DNA from: Pseudoxanthobacter soli DSM 19599
GTDB lineage: Bacteria > Pseudomonadota > Alphaproteobacteria > Rhizobiales > Segnochrobactraceae
DNA: 64,000 nucleotides
Assembly (NCBI RefSeq): GCF_900148505.1
Contig: NZ_FRXO01000001.1
Location: 998,707 to 1,062,706, forward strand
Direction of reading: 5' to 3'
Shown here in pieces: positions 53,661 through 62,403 of this stretch. Under the pieces are notes generated by a model, which saw nothing but the letters and a program-made list of their open reading frames with translations, searched no databases and had not been told where the DNA came from. A program made the position numbers and the translations under genes. How positions within the stretch are numbered: position 1 is the first letter of the stretch; each line of letters starts with the position of its first letter.

Positions 53661-54203
53661 TCAGAACGGAATCTCGTCGTCGAGTTCGCGGGAGAACGAC
53701 TGTCCGCCGCCGCCACTGCCACCACGGCTGCCGCCTTCGCCGCGGGCCGGCGTCTCGCGGTCGAAGCCGCCGCGCTCCATGGGCGAAGAGCGGCCGAAAT
53801 CGCCCCCGCCGGAACGCTCGCCGGAGCGTTCCATGGCACCGCCGCCTTCGCCCCGCCCGTCGAGCATGGTCAGCTGCGAGTTGAAGCCCTGCAGCACGAC
53901 CTCGGTCGAATAGCGCTTCGCACCGGACTGGTCTTCCCACTCGCGGGTCTGAAGCTGGCCTTCGAGATAGACCTTGGAGCCCTTGCGCAGGAACTGCTCG
54001 GCGACCTTGCACAGGCCCTCATTGAAGATGACGACCGTGTGCCATTCGGTCTTCTCGCGCCGCTCGCCGCTGTTGCGGTCCCGCCAGCTCTCCGAGGTCG
54101 CGATCCTGAGCCGTGCCACCGGCCGCCCGTCCTGGGTGCGCCGCACCTCGGGGTCCGCTCCGAGATTGCCCACGAGGATCACCTTGTTGACGCTGCCGGC
54201 CAT
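53661..54203 (-). CDS. ssb: Single-stranded DNA-binding protein
   Basis: A roughly 180-residue SSB. The OB fold covers about residues 1-110: [43 protein letters not shown] (key residues here split as [15 protein letters not shown]) and [11 protein letters not shown] Gly/Arg/Ser-rich linker follows and the conserved acidic tip DDEIPF, which recruits replication and repair partners, closes the protein. Two ATGs (54206 and 54203) follow GGAGG; the second has the better spacing. The upstream region carries a perfect SOS box and other motifs (54498-54676). The expected divergent partner uvrA is absent. Confidence 0.96.
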   Translation of the reverse strand: MAGSVNKVILVGNLGADPEVRRTQDGRPVARLRIATSESWRDRNSGERREKTEWHTVVIFNEGLCKVAEQFLRKGSKVYLEGQLQTREWEDQSGAKRYSTEVVLQGFNSQLTMLDGRGEGGGAMERSGERSGGGDFGRSSPMERGGFDRETPARGEGGSRGGSGGGGQSFSRELDDEIPF

Positions 54204-54497
54204 CATCAGCCTCCAGATTCGCAGGGACGCGGCCATCGATCCCGCCGCACCCGCATGATTTCAGACATTCCGCATTCCGACGGCACCAACCGCACAGCCG
54301 ACGGCCAAGCCGAAGCGTGGGACCGGTCGCCGGAGACCATCGTGACCGGCCGCGCCGGCGAGGTATCCGGCCCGGCCAGCGGCGCGACGGCTTTTTTTGC
54401 GGTCCGCTCAGGCGAACACCTGTCGGTCCGGCGAACTGTTGCCGGCAAAGCCGACGGACGCCAGCACAACCGGCGCTCACAACGGGCACCGACGCGG

Positions 54498-54512
54498 CTA
54501 ACGTTTCGTTAA
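54498..54512 (-). promoter_or_regulatory. CtrA-like binding site upstream of ssb
   Basis: On the minus strand TTAA-CGAAACG-TTAG matches the alphaproteobacterial cell-cycle regulator motif TTAA-N7-TTAA in 7 of 8 fixed positions. It is about 295 bp before the ssb start. One short motif can arise by chance, though AT-rich words are rare in this DNA. Confidence 0.35.
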
Positions 54513-54558
54513 CGACACTCCTACACCACCCCGGCCCCAAAGGCACGGCCCTCGCCCC

Positions 54559-54592
54559 GTGGAAAACCGCCGGGCAAGGCGGTCTTTTCCAC
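54559..54592. other. Hairpin with DnaA-box-like arms
   Basis: GTGGAAAACCGCC (54559-54571) pairs with GGCGGTCTTTTCCAC (54578-54592) apart from a 2-base bulge. TTTTCCACA (54585-54593) fits the DnaA consensus TTWTNCACA, and the other arm is one base away from it. It could be an attenuator for either strand or an inverted pair of DnaA boxes. Confidence 0.4.
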
Positions 54593-54661
54593 AGCGCCCG
54601 CCGCGCGCGGGCTCGCAAGGCCATCGGACGGTCACGTCGCGACGATGCTTCAAGAGTATAT

Positions 54662-54676
54662 GTTCTTTTTTTGTTC
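54662..54676. promoter_or_regulatory. Perfect alphaproteobacterial SOS (LexA) box
   Basis: GTTC-TTTTTTT-GTTC, an exact match to the GTTC-N7-GTTC operator of alphaproteobacterial LexA. On the minus strand it reads GAAC-AAAAAAA-GAAC followed by ATATACTC, pointing at ssb. In many alphaproteobacteria such a box lies between divergent ssb and uvrA; here no uvrA follows on the plus strand. Confidence 0.85.
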
Positions 54677-55662
54677 TCGCAAGCGGATGTCACAAGCCAG
54701 TCTCGTACGCTGATCCAGCGACCTGCTGTGCTGCGTCCGCAAGGCGGTGGCCGCCGAAGTCGGCATGGAACGCCCTGGCGCGCCTGAACCGCGGATCGAT
54801 AGCCGCCTTTGATCCGGCCCCGCCGGCACAGTCGCGGGTTCGAGGTCGCGCGCGAAGGCGGATCCGCGGCCAAACCCATGGCAGAAAACTGGTATCCGGG
54901 TGCCGTCACGCCGGCGCCACTGCCTCGGAACTCTTGCCAAGAGAGGTGCGCACCCGTAAATAAGTCTCGTCTGTCCCGGTGTATCTCGATTCATCGTCGG
55001 CAGCACCATCGCACCGGATCACAGCGACGAGGGCTTCTGCCTGATCCTGCCCGCGCGTGTCGGCCTTACGTTTCGACGCCGCTGGGGATCGCAGACAAAT
55101 CCCGATGTCCGGAAGATCCGTGTGGACACGGCGGCTTTCCGATCGGCCGGCTCGGACATCAAAGGTCGGGTGCCGCGCCTGCGTTGGACGGACCAGCCTC
55201 TTGCAGGCGGCGCGGCCTCCGGGCGGCGGGTTCCACCTTCGTGTCCTTCGCCGGGCCGTTCACATGTGGCCGCCGGATATCCGGTGCGATTGCCAGACAG
55301 TGCCGCAGGCGGTTTTTCGCAGGCCGGCGCGGTTCATGCCTGCAGAGGCGGCATTGCGTCGTTTCGCGGGCTTTCGATTTTCCGGTCCTCACGGGCCGAA
55401 AAAGGGTTCGAGCGCGCATTTCGATGATCCGGTTCGCCTGGTTCCGCACCCCGCATATCGCGACGGCAGACAGTGCCGCCGTGACGGGCGTCGCCGTGAC
55501 CCTGGCTCCGACGCGCACGACCCGGCCTCACCCGGCCCAGGCTTTTTCCGATACCGACCTCTTTCCTTCTTTCCATACCCCCTATGACGGCATGTCCGAC
55601 CGGGCCTCGTCACGGCGTTTCTCGCCGGCGATGGCACGTCGCTGCCGTGGAGATGTTCTTCA
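54677..55662. other. Long region upstream of rne, no protein gene recognised
   Basis: Nearly 1 kb with several open frames in all phases but none that looks like a protein family; codon and amino-acid patterns are Arg/Pro-rich. It lies where uvrA would be expected but no UvrA motif (ABC signature, zinc-finger Cys pairs) is seen. It probably holds the rne promoter and a structured 5' leader, since rne messages are autoregulated through long leaders in other bacteria. Confidence 0.5.
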
Positions 55663-58491
55663 ATGGCCAACAAGATGCTTATCGATGCCACCCACTCGGA
55701 AGAGACGAGGGTGGTCGTCGTCCGCGGTAATCGCGTCGAGGAATTCGATTTCGAGTCCGCAAGCCGGAAGCCGCTTCGCGGCAACATCTATCTCGCCAAG
55801 GTAACCCGCGTCGAGCCGTCGCTGCAGGCAGCCTTCGTCGATTACGGCGGCAACCGGCACGGCTTTCTCGCCTTCAACGAAATCCATCCCGACTATTACC
55901 AGATCCCCTTTGCCGACCGTCAGGCGCTGATCGACGCCGAGGCCGAGGATGAAGCCGAGGACGAGCGCGCCGCCGAACGCGCCGCCGCCAAGGCTGCGAA
56001 GGCCGAAGCCCAGAAGGTCGCCGCCTCTGAAGCCGCTGGTGACGCCGTGTCGTCCGACGTCCATGCCGAGGACGACAACGGCGAGGACGGCGGCCATGGC
56101 GAGATTCGCGAGGTTCGCGAACAGGAAGAGATCGTCGAGTCCGTCGGCGCCGAGGATGCGCTGGAGGAGGTGCCGGAGCGCCGCCCGCAGCGCAACCGCC
56201 GCACCTACAAGATTCAGGAAGTCATCAAGCGCCGCCAGGTGTTGCTGGTTCAGGTCGTGAAGGAGGAGCGCGGCAACAAGGGTGCGGCGCTGACCACCTA
56301 TCTGTCGCTCGCCGGCCGCTATTCCGTGCTGATGCCGAACACCGCCCGCGGCGGCGGCATCTCGCGCAAGATCACCTCCGCCCAGGACCGCAAGCGCCTG
56401 AAGAAGATCGCGAGCGATCTAGAGGTGCCGGAGGGGATGGGCGTGATCCTGCGCACCGCAGGCGCCAGCCGTACCAAGGTCGAGGTCAAGCGCGACTTCG
56501 AGTATCTGCTGCGGCTGTGGGAGAACGTGCGCGACCTGACGCTGCGCTCCTCCGCCCCTGCCCTCGTCTATGAGGAAGGCAGCCTGATCAAGCGCTCGAT
56601 CCGCGACCTCTACAACAAGGACATCGACGAGGTCCTGGTCGGCGGCGACGAGGGCTATCGCGAGGCCAAGGACTTCATGCGCATGCTCATGCCGAGCCAT
56701 GCGAAGAACGTGAAGGCCTACAAGGACCCCTCGCCGCTGTTCACGCGCTTCGGCGTCGAGGCGCAGCTCGATGCGATGTTCTCGCCCCAGGTGACACTGA
56801 AGTCGGGCGGCTACATCGTCATCAACCAGACCGAGGCGCTCGTCTCCATCGACGTGAACTCGGGACGCTCCACCCGCGAGCACAACATCGAGGACACCGC
56901 CGTCCAGACCAATCTGGAGGCGGCGGACGAAGTCGCGCGCCAGCTGCGTCTGCGCGACCTCGCGGGCCTGATCGTCATCGACTTCATCGACATGGAGGAG
57001 AACAAGAACAACCGCGCAGTCGAACGCCGGTTGAAGGAGGCGCTGAAGTCCGATCGCGCCCGCATCCAGGTCGGCCGTATCTCGCATTTCGGCCTGATGG
57101 AGATGTCGCGCCAGCGCATCCGCACCGGCGTGGTGGAAAGCTCCACCCAGGTGTGCCCGCACTGCTTCGGCACCGGCGTCGTGCGCTCCACGGAATCGGT
57201 CGCGCTCCATGTGCTGCGCACCATCGAGGAAGCGCTTCTGAAGAGCGCCGCGCACAATCTCAACGTCCGCACCCGCACGGCCGTCGCGCTTTACATCCTC
57301 AACCAGAAGCGCCGCCACCTTGCCGACATCGAAGCCCGTTTCGGTGTCCAGATCAGCATCTCGGCTGACGAGGGCCTCGGCACGCACCATCACGCCGTCG
57401 AAAAGGGCGAGCTCGCGGTTCGCGACCCGAACCTGCCGCCCCCGCCCGGCCTCTCGTCGGTGGTTCACGTCGATTCGGTCGATCCGGATGCCCTGATCGA
57501 GGAGGAGCCGGAGGAGGCGGAAGACGTCGCCGAAGAGGCGCCGGAGCAGCCGTCGCCCCAGCAGGCCGGTTCCGAGAACGGCGAAGGCAATCGTAAGCGC
57601 CGCCGCCGTCGCCGCCGCCGTCGTGGCGGCGAGAACGGCGCCCGCGAGGCCAACGCCTCGGGTGAAGTCGAGCAGGGTGAAGACGACGGCGACGACGAGG
57701 GCGACGAGCACGCTCCGGCCGGGATCGCAGGCGAAGCCGTCGAGACGGCCGCCATCGGGATCGAAACCGGGACGGTGACAGCCGAAGACACGGATGCCGA
57801 TGAGGCACCGGCATCGCCGGACATCGCCGTCCCATCGGAGACGATGTCGGCGGAGACCGTGTCGTCGGAAGGCGAGGCTTCGGAAGGTCAGCCTTCCGGT
57901 GCCGCTTCCCCGGACGCCGAAGCCGAAGCTCAGTCTGCCGAGGTCTCGGAAGAGGATGCCGCGGCCGCGCGTCGTCGTCGCGGTCGTCGCGGCGGACGCC
58001 GCCGTCGCGAGACGACCGAAGAGACCGACGCTGCCGAGACGAACGCCGCGACCGTGCAGGGCGGCGAGGAACCGGCCCTGGCCACCTCCCCGGCTGCCGA
58101 CGAGACGCCGGCCGAGGCCGTCGCACCGGAGGCCGTGCACGATGCCACTCCCGAGACCGTCGCTGCGGCGCCGGCCGAAGAAGGTCACGAGGTCGTAGCG
58201 GCGCAGACCGCGGAGCCGGAGACCGCGGAACTGGCGACCGAGTCGCCTTCAGCCGAAGCGTCGCATGAGTCCGCGCCTGCCGAACCCGAGCCCGCAGCAC
58301 CTGCGGCGGCCGAGGACACCTCCACCGCGAGCGAAGAGGCCGCATCCTGGAACGACGCGCCCGAGCAGCACCACGCCGGGGATAGCGGTTCCGAGGCGCC
58401 GGAGCCGGCTCCCGAGGCACCCGCCGCCGAACCGGAGGTCGACGACCGGCCGAAGCGCTCCGGCTGGTGGCAGCGGCGCTCGTTCTTCTGA
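55663..58491 (+). CDS. rne: Ribonuclease E
   Basis: A 942-residue RNase E, the endonuclease core of the degradosome. The S1 domain starts at GNIYLAKVTRVEP (about 40) but is split after HGFLAFNEIHPDYYQ by an Ala/Glu-rich insert of about 100 residues, then resumes at VLLVQVVKEERGNKGAALT. Catalytic D397 (SIDVNSGRS) and D440 (IVIDFIDME) are 43 apart, and the zinc-link C498/C501 (CPHCFGTG) are 58 further on, the same spacings as in E. coli D303, D346 and C404. The C-terminal 380 residues are disordered, with Arg clusters (KRRRRRRRRR and RRRRGRRGGRRRR) for RNA binding amid Glu/Ala/Pro-rich acidic stretches. A terminator follows at 58590. Confidence 0.97.
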   Translation: MANKMLIDATHSEETRVVVVRGNRVEEFDFESASRKPLRGNIYLAKVTRVEPSLQAAFVDYGGNRHGFLAFNEIHPDYYQIPFADRQALIDAEAEDEAEDERAAERAAAKAAKAEAQKVAASEAAGDAVSSDVHAEDDNGEDGGHGEIREVREQEEIVESVGAEDALEEVPERRPQRNRRTYKIQEVIKRRQVLLVQVVKEERGNKGAALTTYLSLAGRYSVLMPNTARGGGISRKITSAQDRKRLKKIASDLEVPEGMGVILRTAGASRTKVEVKRDFEYLLRLWENVRDLTLRSSAPALVYEEGSLIKRSIRDLYNKDIDEVLVGGDEGYREAKDFMRMLMPSHAKNVKAYKDPSPLFTRFGVEAQLDAMFSPQVTLKSGGYIVINQTEALVSIDVNSGRSTREHNIEDTAVQTNLEAADEVARQLRLRDLAGLIVIDFIDMEENKNNRAVERRLKEALKSDRARIQVGRISHFGLMEMSRQRIRTGVVESSTQVCPHCFGTGVVRSTESVALHVLRTIEEALLKSAAHNLNVRTRTAVALYILNQKRRHLADIEARFGVQISISADEGLGTHHHAVEKGELAVRDPNLPPPPGLSSVVHVDSVDPDALIEEEPEEAEDVAEEAPEQPSPQQAGSENGEGNRKRRRRRRRRRGGENGAREANASGEVEQGEDDGDDEGDEHAPAGIAGEAVETAAIGIETGTVTAEDTDADEAPASPDIAVPSETMSAETVSSEGEASEGQPSGAASPDAEAEAQSAEVSEEDAAAARRRRGRRGGRRRRETTEETDAAETNAATVQGGEEPALATSPAADETPAEAVAPEAVHDATPETVAAAPAEEGHEVVAAQTAEPETAELATESPSAEASHESAPAEPEPAAPAAAEDTSTASEEAASWNDAPEQHHAGDSGSEAPEPAPEAPAAEPEVDDRPKRSGWWQRRSFF

Positions 58492-58589
58492 GCGCCACTG
58501 GCCGCCCCAGGAACCCGCCGGGCTCCGAAGACGGTCCGCAGCGATGCCCCGACTGAGGGACACCGCGCTAGACGTGGATGCGCATGAAA

Positions 58590-58630
58590 CTGTCCCCCGG
58601 ATCGCCCGATCCGGGGGGCAGTTTCGCTTT
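58590..58630 (+). terminator. Rho-independent terminator of rne
   Basis: CTGTCCCCCGGATC (58590-58603), loop GCCC, GATCCGGGGGGCAG (58608-58621): 14-bp stem with one T-G wobble, followed by TTTCGCTTT. It stands about 100 bp after the rne stop. Confidence 0.88.
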
Positions 58631-58658
58631 CAGGCGTGCTCGATCCCGCCTCGCGGTC

Positions 58659-58692
58659 GCTTCACTCCGCCGCTTGCTTCACTCCGCCACTT
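58659..58692. repeat. 17-bp tandem duplication at the 3' end of the HlyD gene
   Basis: GCTTCACTCCGCCGCTT (58659-58675) is repeated next to itself as GCTTCACTCCGCCACTT (58676-58692) with one mismatch. The second copy contains the HlyD stop codon, so the first copy is a spare version just downstream of the gene. Confidence 0.75.
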
Positions 58693-59572
58693 GCGGACCT
58701 GTACCGCCCGGATGCACCACGACGGTCGCGGACAGGCCGGAAATCAGTGGGACGCCCTCCGGTACCTCGCCCAGGCGGATGCGCACCGGAATGCGCTGCG
58801 CCAGCCGGATCCACTCGAACTCCGGATCGACCCTCGCCAGAAGTCCCGCCGTGGCATTGGCATCGCCGATGGCACGGCTGATCCCCTCAACCTTTCCTTC
58901 GATCTGCGCGTCGCCGGCCATGAGCGTCACGGTCGCGGCATCGCCGACGCGGATAAAGGGAAGCTTCGTTTCCATGAAGTAGGCGTAGACATAGAATGAA
59001 TGCCGGTCGACGACCGCGAGCACGCCGTTGCCCACGCGCGCGTAGTCCCCGACCGTCGCCGTGAGGTTCGTGACATAGCCGTCGACCGGCGAACGTACCT
59101 CCGCCCGCGTCAGGTCGATCTCGGCGCTCGCGAGCGTCGCCTCGGCCGCCGCCAGATCGGCGCCCGCCTCCGCGGCCCTGGTCGTCGACTTCTCGACATT
59201 CTCGACCGAGATCGCGGAGGTATCGGACGCACGCAGGCGGGAGTCGCGGTCGGCGTCGTCCTGGGCGAGCGTCAGGGCCTGCCGACGCTGAGCTACGGCG
59301 GCCTGGGCCTGCTGAACCGCCACCTGGAAGCGTTGCCGGTCGATGACGAACAGCACGTCGCCCTTCCTTATCTCCTGATTGTCCTTCACGTTGATCGCGT
59401 CGATCAGGCCGGAGACGTCCGGGGCGATCTCCACGACGTTCGCAAGCACGCGGGCGTCGCGTGTCCATGGCGCCAGCGTGTAGAACGCCCAGAGCCGCCA
59501 GCCGACGAGGACGGCCGCCGCGACCACGACGAGCGTCACGACCATACGAATGCCCCGGCTCGTCACAGCCAT
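58679..59572 (-). CDS. HlyD-family membrane-fusion protein (AaeA-like)
   Basis: A 297-residue periplasmic adaptor. One N-terminal membrane anchor (MVVTLVVVAAAVLVGWRLWAFY) is followed by the split biotinyl/lipoyl domain (VVEIAPDVSGLIDAINVKDNQEIRKGDVLF and VRSPVDGYVTNL), a coiled-coil hairpin rich in Ala/Gln (about residues 80-165) and a C-terminal beta barrel (FIRVGDAATVTLM). The start at 59572 overlaps the DUF1656 gene by ten bases; the frame continues upstream but not as coding. With FUSC and DUF1656 it makes an AaeXAB-type efflux pump, which in E. coli exports aromatic carboxylic acids. Confidence 0.92.
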   Translation of the reverse strand: MAVTSRGIRMVVTLVVVAAAVLVGWRLWAFYTLAPWTRDARVLANVVEIAPDVSGLIDAINVKDNQEIRKGDVLFVIDRQRFQVAVQQAQAAVAQRRQALTLAQDDADRDSRLRASDTSAISVENVEKSTTRAAEAGADLAAAEATLASAEIDLTRAEVRSPVDGYVTNLTATVGDYARVGNGVLAVVDRHSFYVYAYFMETKLPFIRVGDAATVTLMAGDAQIEGKVEGISRAIGDANATAGLLARVDPEFEWIRLAQRIPVRIRLGEVPEGVPLISGLSATVVVHPGGTGPQVAE

Positions 59573-59868
59573 CGCACACCTCCCGCCAGCGTTGTCACGC
59601 CCAGAGCAAGCACGTAAAGCGCGGTATCGAACAGTGTGGAATGCCACACGAAGCGATAGAACCCGGTCCGCTTCAGCACTAGTCGCGCGAGACCGAAGGG
59701 CACGAGCGCCAGCACCAGCCAGAGCATCATCGGCGCGAGATAGAAGCCGAACAGGTCGATGTTGCCGAAATTGCCCGGCTCCAGCCAGGACCAGGAGACT
59801 GATGGTGGAACCTCGACCGGCAGGGCGGCCGAAGGTGCGATGGGCGGTGACGTTGCGGCGAGAGGCAT
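59563..59868 (-). CDS. DUF1656 small membrane protein (AaeX-like)
   Basis: A 101-residue protein. After a Pro/Ala/Ser-rich N-terminus come NFGNIDLFGFYLAPMMLWLVLALVPFGLARLVLKRTGFYRFVWHSTLFDTALYVLALG (two hydrophobic segments; key elements DLFGFYLAP and RFVWHSTLFDTALY), the pattern of DUF1656/AaeX. These proteins accompany FUSC/HlyD pumps and probably help assembly or gating. It starts 10 bp after the FUSC stop and overlaps HlyD. The N-terminal extension of about 30 residues is longer than in E. coli AaeX (67 residues). Confidence 0.88.
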   Translation of the reverse strand: MPLAATSPPIAPSAALPVEVPPSVSWSWLEPGNFGNIDLFGFYLAPMMLWLVLALVPFGLARLVLKRTGFYRFVWHSTLFDTALYVLALGVTTLAGGVRWL

Positions 59869-59878
59869 GGGTCTGCTC

Positions 59879-62014
59879 TCAATCCTTCGGAAATGCGCGC
59901 AGCAGATAGGGGCGGTCGAAGCCGAAGCGGTCGGCGATGAAGCGCAGCGAGGAGGCTGCGCGCAGGACGCTCGCCGCCATATCGGACGCCGGTTCCAAGG
60001 CGACCTCTGCCAGCCGCGCACGCATTTCGGCGACCGCGGCCTCGGCCCGCGAGACGACCGCATCGGCGTCGGCGGGAGCGTCCGCCAGCATGGCGAACGC
60101 CGCGGCGAGGCTGTTGAGGCACGCATCGATCGCCCTCCGGCCATCCGGCGGCATCGCCGGATCGCTCATGAAGCGGCGCAGCAGGCCGAGTTCAAGGCAG
60201 GACGAGGCCACGCCGAGCGAACCGCGCAGAAACGTCTCGTCGCCCGGCCGGTCCAGATCGAGGCGAGGCAGCAACGCGGCGAGGTCTTCGAGCGCCTCGC
60301 GGTGCGCCCTGCGCGGAGCCGCCCGTCCACCCGCCACGGCGGCGAGGCGGCGCATGCCGGCAGCAAGTGCCCTGCGCCGCGCGGGCCGCGACGTCACCGG
60401 CACGAGATTGAAGAACACCAGGCCGATGCCGAAGCCGAACAGCAGCCCCAGGGCGGAGTTCGCGAACACACCGGGTTCGGGTCGGTAGACGTTGCCGCTG
60501 CCCATGTAGGCGACGAAGAACGACGTGAACCCGGCGCCGGGAAAGGCGTATCGCGGCGTCCCCATGACGAGCCCGGCCGGAACGAGCACGATCATCAGTG
60601 CCAGCGAAAGCGAAAGGAAGCCTTCGAGGGACGGCAGCACCAGCACCATGTAGGCATAGGCCATGACGAGCCCGCAGGCCACGAACAGGGTGTATGGCAG
60701 GCCGATCCGCGCGGGATCGTCCTGGTTGATCGCGAAGAAGATCATGATCCCGAAGCCCTCGAGCGCCGAGAATCCGGCGGTCCAGGTTGTCGCGCTCCAG
60801 AACAGGGCAACCGCGACGAGCCCGAGGCTCGCCCGCAGTCCCTGCAGGATCGCCTCGCGGTCGTCGACGGGCGCGCGTGGCTTGGAGCGCGCAGGCCCGC
60901 GCTTGGGATGTGCCGCCGCGCGCATGCTCGCCGCCTCCGCCGTCATCACCATGGCGAGCCCATGGACCATCTCGCCAGTACGCCGCAGGATCAGGAGCGC
61001 ATTCGCCAGCGGCTCAAGGGGACACGTTCCGGCATGCCCTTCGAGATCCGCGGCGGCCTGCGCGACATCTCGATGGGCGTCGCGCAGTCGCTGGCGGACC
61101 TCCCTCGCGCCGCTGAACCGCGGCAGGTCGTCTGACAGCGTCCGCAGCACTCGCTGGACATCGCGGAGCGCCGGTTCCAGCCGGTCGTTGATCGCCTCGT
61201 CCTGTGCGCCGCGGATATCTTCCAGCCGGACATAGAGACCGCGCACCACGGCCAGCACGGCGAGAAACTCGGAGAGCGCCCGATGGAGCGTCTCATCGTC
61301 GACGCGCCGGTCCGGCCCCTCGAACGCGGTGTAAGATCGCAGCGCATCGAACTTGACGACATCCGCCACCATCCGCCGCCGCATCCGCATCAGGGTGTCG
61401 AACGGCGTGCCCGGCTGCAGCGCGGCGACGCCGAATGCAGCCAGCCCGGAGACGTTGGCATAGAGCGCGGCACGCAGCACGTCGCTCGCATAGCGCGGCA
61501 TGACCAGCACGCTCGCCGCTGTCGAACACAGGATGCCGAGAATGATCTCGGTCGAGCGATCGAGCGCGATGGTCCACGCGGTCGTTGGCGCGGCTGCGCC
61601 CTCGAAACCGACGAGAAGCGCAGTGAAGCCGGCAAGGAGAACGCCGTAAGCCGCGAAGTAGCGGGCTCTGGTGGCCGCATATGTCGTGGCGAAGTACCAC
61701 ACGGCCAGACACCCGACGAGTGCGACGGGAGCCTCCGCATAAAGCGCGACGGCGACGAGGCCGGCGATCGCCCCGGCGATCGTGCCGGCGATCCGATAGA
61801 AACCCTTTGCGATCGATGCGCCGGCGGTCGGCTGGGCAAGGAGATAGACGGTGAGGATCGACCACTGCGGATCCTGCAGGCCGAGCCAGTAAGCGATGGC
61901 GAGGGCGACCAGCCCCGCCACTGCTGTCCGCAATGCGTAAACGACGTTCCGCCAGCCAATATCGATCGAGAGCGCATCCGGCCACAGGCCGCGGATTACC
62001 CCCGCCGTAGCCAT
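59879..62014 (-). CDS. FUSC-family efflux transporter (AaeB/YccS-like)
   Basis: A 711-residue inner-membrane exporter built as two halves, each with a cluster of about five to six hydrophobic segments (residues 20-180 and 390-530) and a cytoplasmic helical domain (190-350 and 545-710). The N-terminal YALRTAVAGLVALAIAYWLGLQDPQWSILTVYLLAQP is the FUSC/aromatic-acid exporter hallmark (key residues LQDPQWSILTV). A DDREAIL-containing linker joins the halves. AAGG lies seven bases before the ATG at 62014. It is the first gene of a three-gene pump operon and is divergent from lexA across 535 bp. The substrate is predicted to be aromatic or other weak acids. Confidence 0.92.
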   Translation of the reverse strand: MATAGVIRGLWPDALSIDIGWRNVVYALRTAVAGLVALAIAYWLGLQDPQWSILTVYLLAQPTAGASIAKGFYRIAGTIAGAIAGLVAVALYAEAPVALVGCLAVWYFATTYAATRARYFAAYGVLLAGFTALLVGFEGAAAPTTAWTIALDRSTEIILGILCSTAASVLVMPRYASDVLRAALYANVSGLAAFGVAALQPGTPFDTLMRMRRRMVADVVKFDALRSYTAFEGPDRRVDDETLHRALSEFLAVLAVVRGLYVRLEDIRGAQDEAINDRLEPALRDVQRVLRTLSDDLPRFSGAREVRQRLRDAHRDVAQAAADLEGHAGTCPLEPLANALLILRRTGEMVHGLAMVMTAEAASMRAAAHPKRGPARSKPRAPVDDREAILQGLRASLGLVAVALFWSATTWTAGFSALEGFGIMIFFAINQDDPARIGLPYTLFVACGLVMAYAYMVLVLPSLEGFLSLSLALMIVLVPAGLVMGTPRYAFPGAGFTSFFVAYMGSGNVYRPEPGVFANSALGLLFGFGIGLVFFNLVPVTSRPARRRALAAGMRRLAAVAGGRAAPRRAHREALEDLAALLPRLDLDRPGDETFLRGSLGVASSCLELGLLRRFMSDPAMPPDGRRAIDACLNSLAAAFAMLADAPADADAVVSRAEAAVAEMRARLAEVALEPASDMAASVLRAASSLRFIADRFGFDRPYLLRAFPKD

Positions 62015-62377
62015 CGAAGCACCTTCCCCCTTGTTGGCCGATCGCAGCCCGAATGCGCGTGAACCTTCGCCGCACGAACGAGGAGGATAAGCCAGCGCGA
62101 CCGGAAGTGGGGGCGGAATTTTCCTGCGCAGGGCGTCTCAAAGCCACGGCGGGATGGCGGGACGTGTGCGCTTGGAAAACCCACGTTTCGGCAACCCGCC
62201 GAACCGAAGCCCGACTGACAGCCTGTGCCGTGCGCCGCGTCGTCTCGTCGCCCGATCTAAAATTCCTCTTTGAAATCAGTCTACTCGCGCGAATGAGGGC
62301 GACCGCGGCCGAAACGTCCCGCTCACGCGTGTCACGAGCCACAACGTCTTGAAGAACACCGGAAATTAACCGTTGCG
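62015..62377. other. Intergenic region between FUSC and the lexA promoter, no gene
   Basis: No convincing coding frame. The left end should hold the promoter for the efflux operon; no clear regulator site was recognised there. Confidence 0.5.
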
Positions 62378-62392
62378 GAACACAACTGGAAC
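62378..62392. promoter_or_regulatory. SOS (LexA) box 1 of lexA
   Basis: GAAC-ACAACTG-GAAC is the exact reverse-strand form of the alphaproteobacterial GTTC-N7-GTTC box. It lies about 160 bp before the lexA start and supports autorepression. Confidence 0.85.
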
Positions 62393-62403
62393 GAATAACG
62401 TTC

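Larger units (their letters stand above)
54204..54661. other. Upstream region of ssb, non-coding
   Basis: This 458-bp stretch between the ssb start and the SOS box has no convincing gene. It contains a CtrA-like half-site pair (54498), an imperfect hairpin whose arms resemble DnaA boxes (54559-54592) and a run of seven T at 54392-54398. If ssb is transcribed from the SOS-box promoter the leader would be about 440 bases long; a second, nearer promoter is equally possible. Confidence 0.5.

Noticed and set aside
54019..54909. Minus-strand frame overlapping the start of ssb, which could be an SOS-controlled gene
   Set aside because: Sequence is Arg/Pro/Cys-rich without a domain and overlaps ssb in another phase; no good ribosome-binding site.
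55424..55804. Possible small protein just upstream of, and overlapping, rne
   Set aside because: It overlaps the conserved RNase E N-terminus in a different frame and has no recognisable features.
56419..58188. Open frame of about 590 codons antisense to rne
   Set aside because: It mirrors conserved RNase E coding sequence and shows no protein family of its own.
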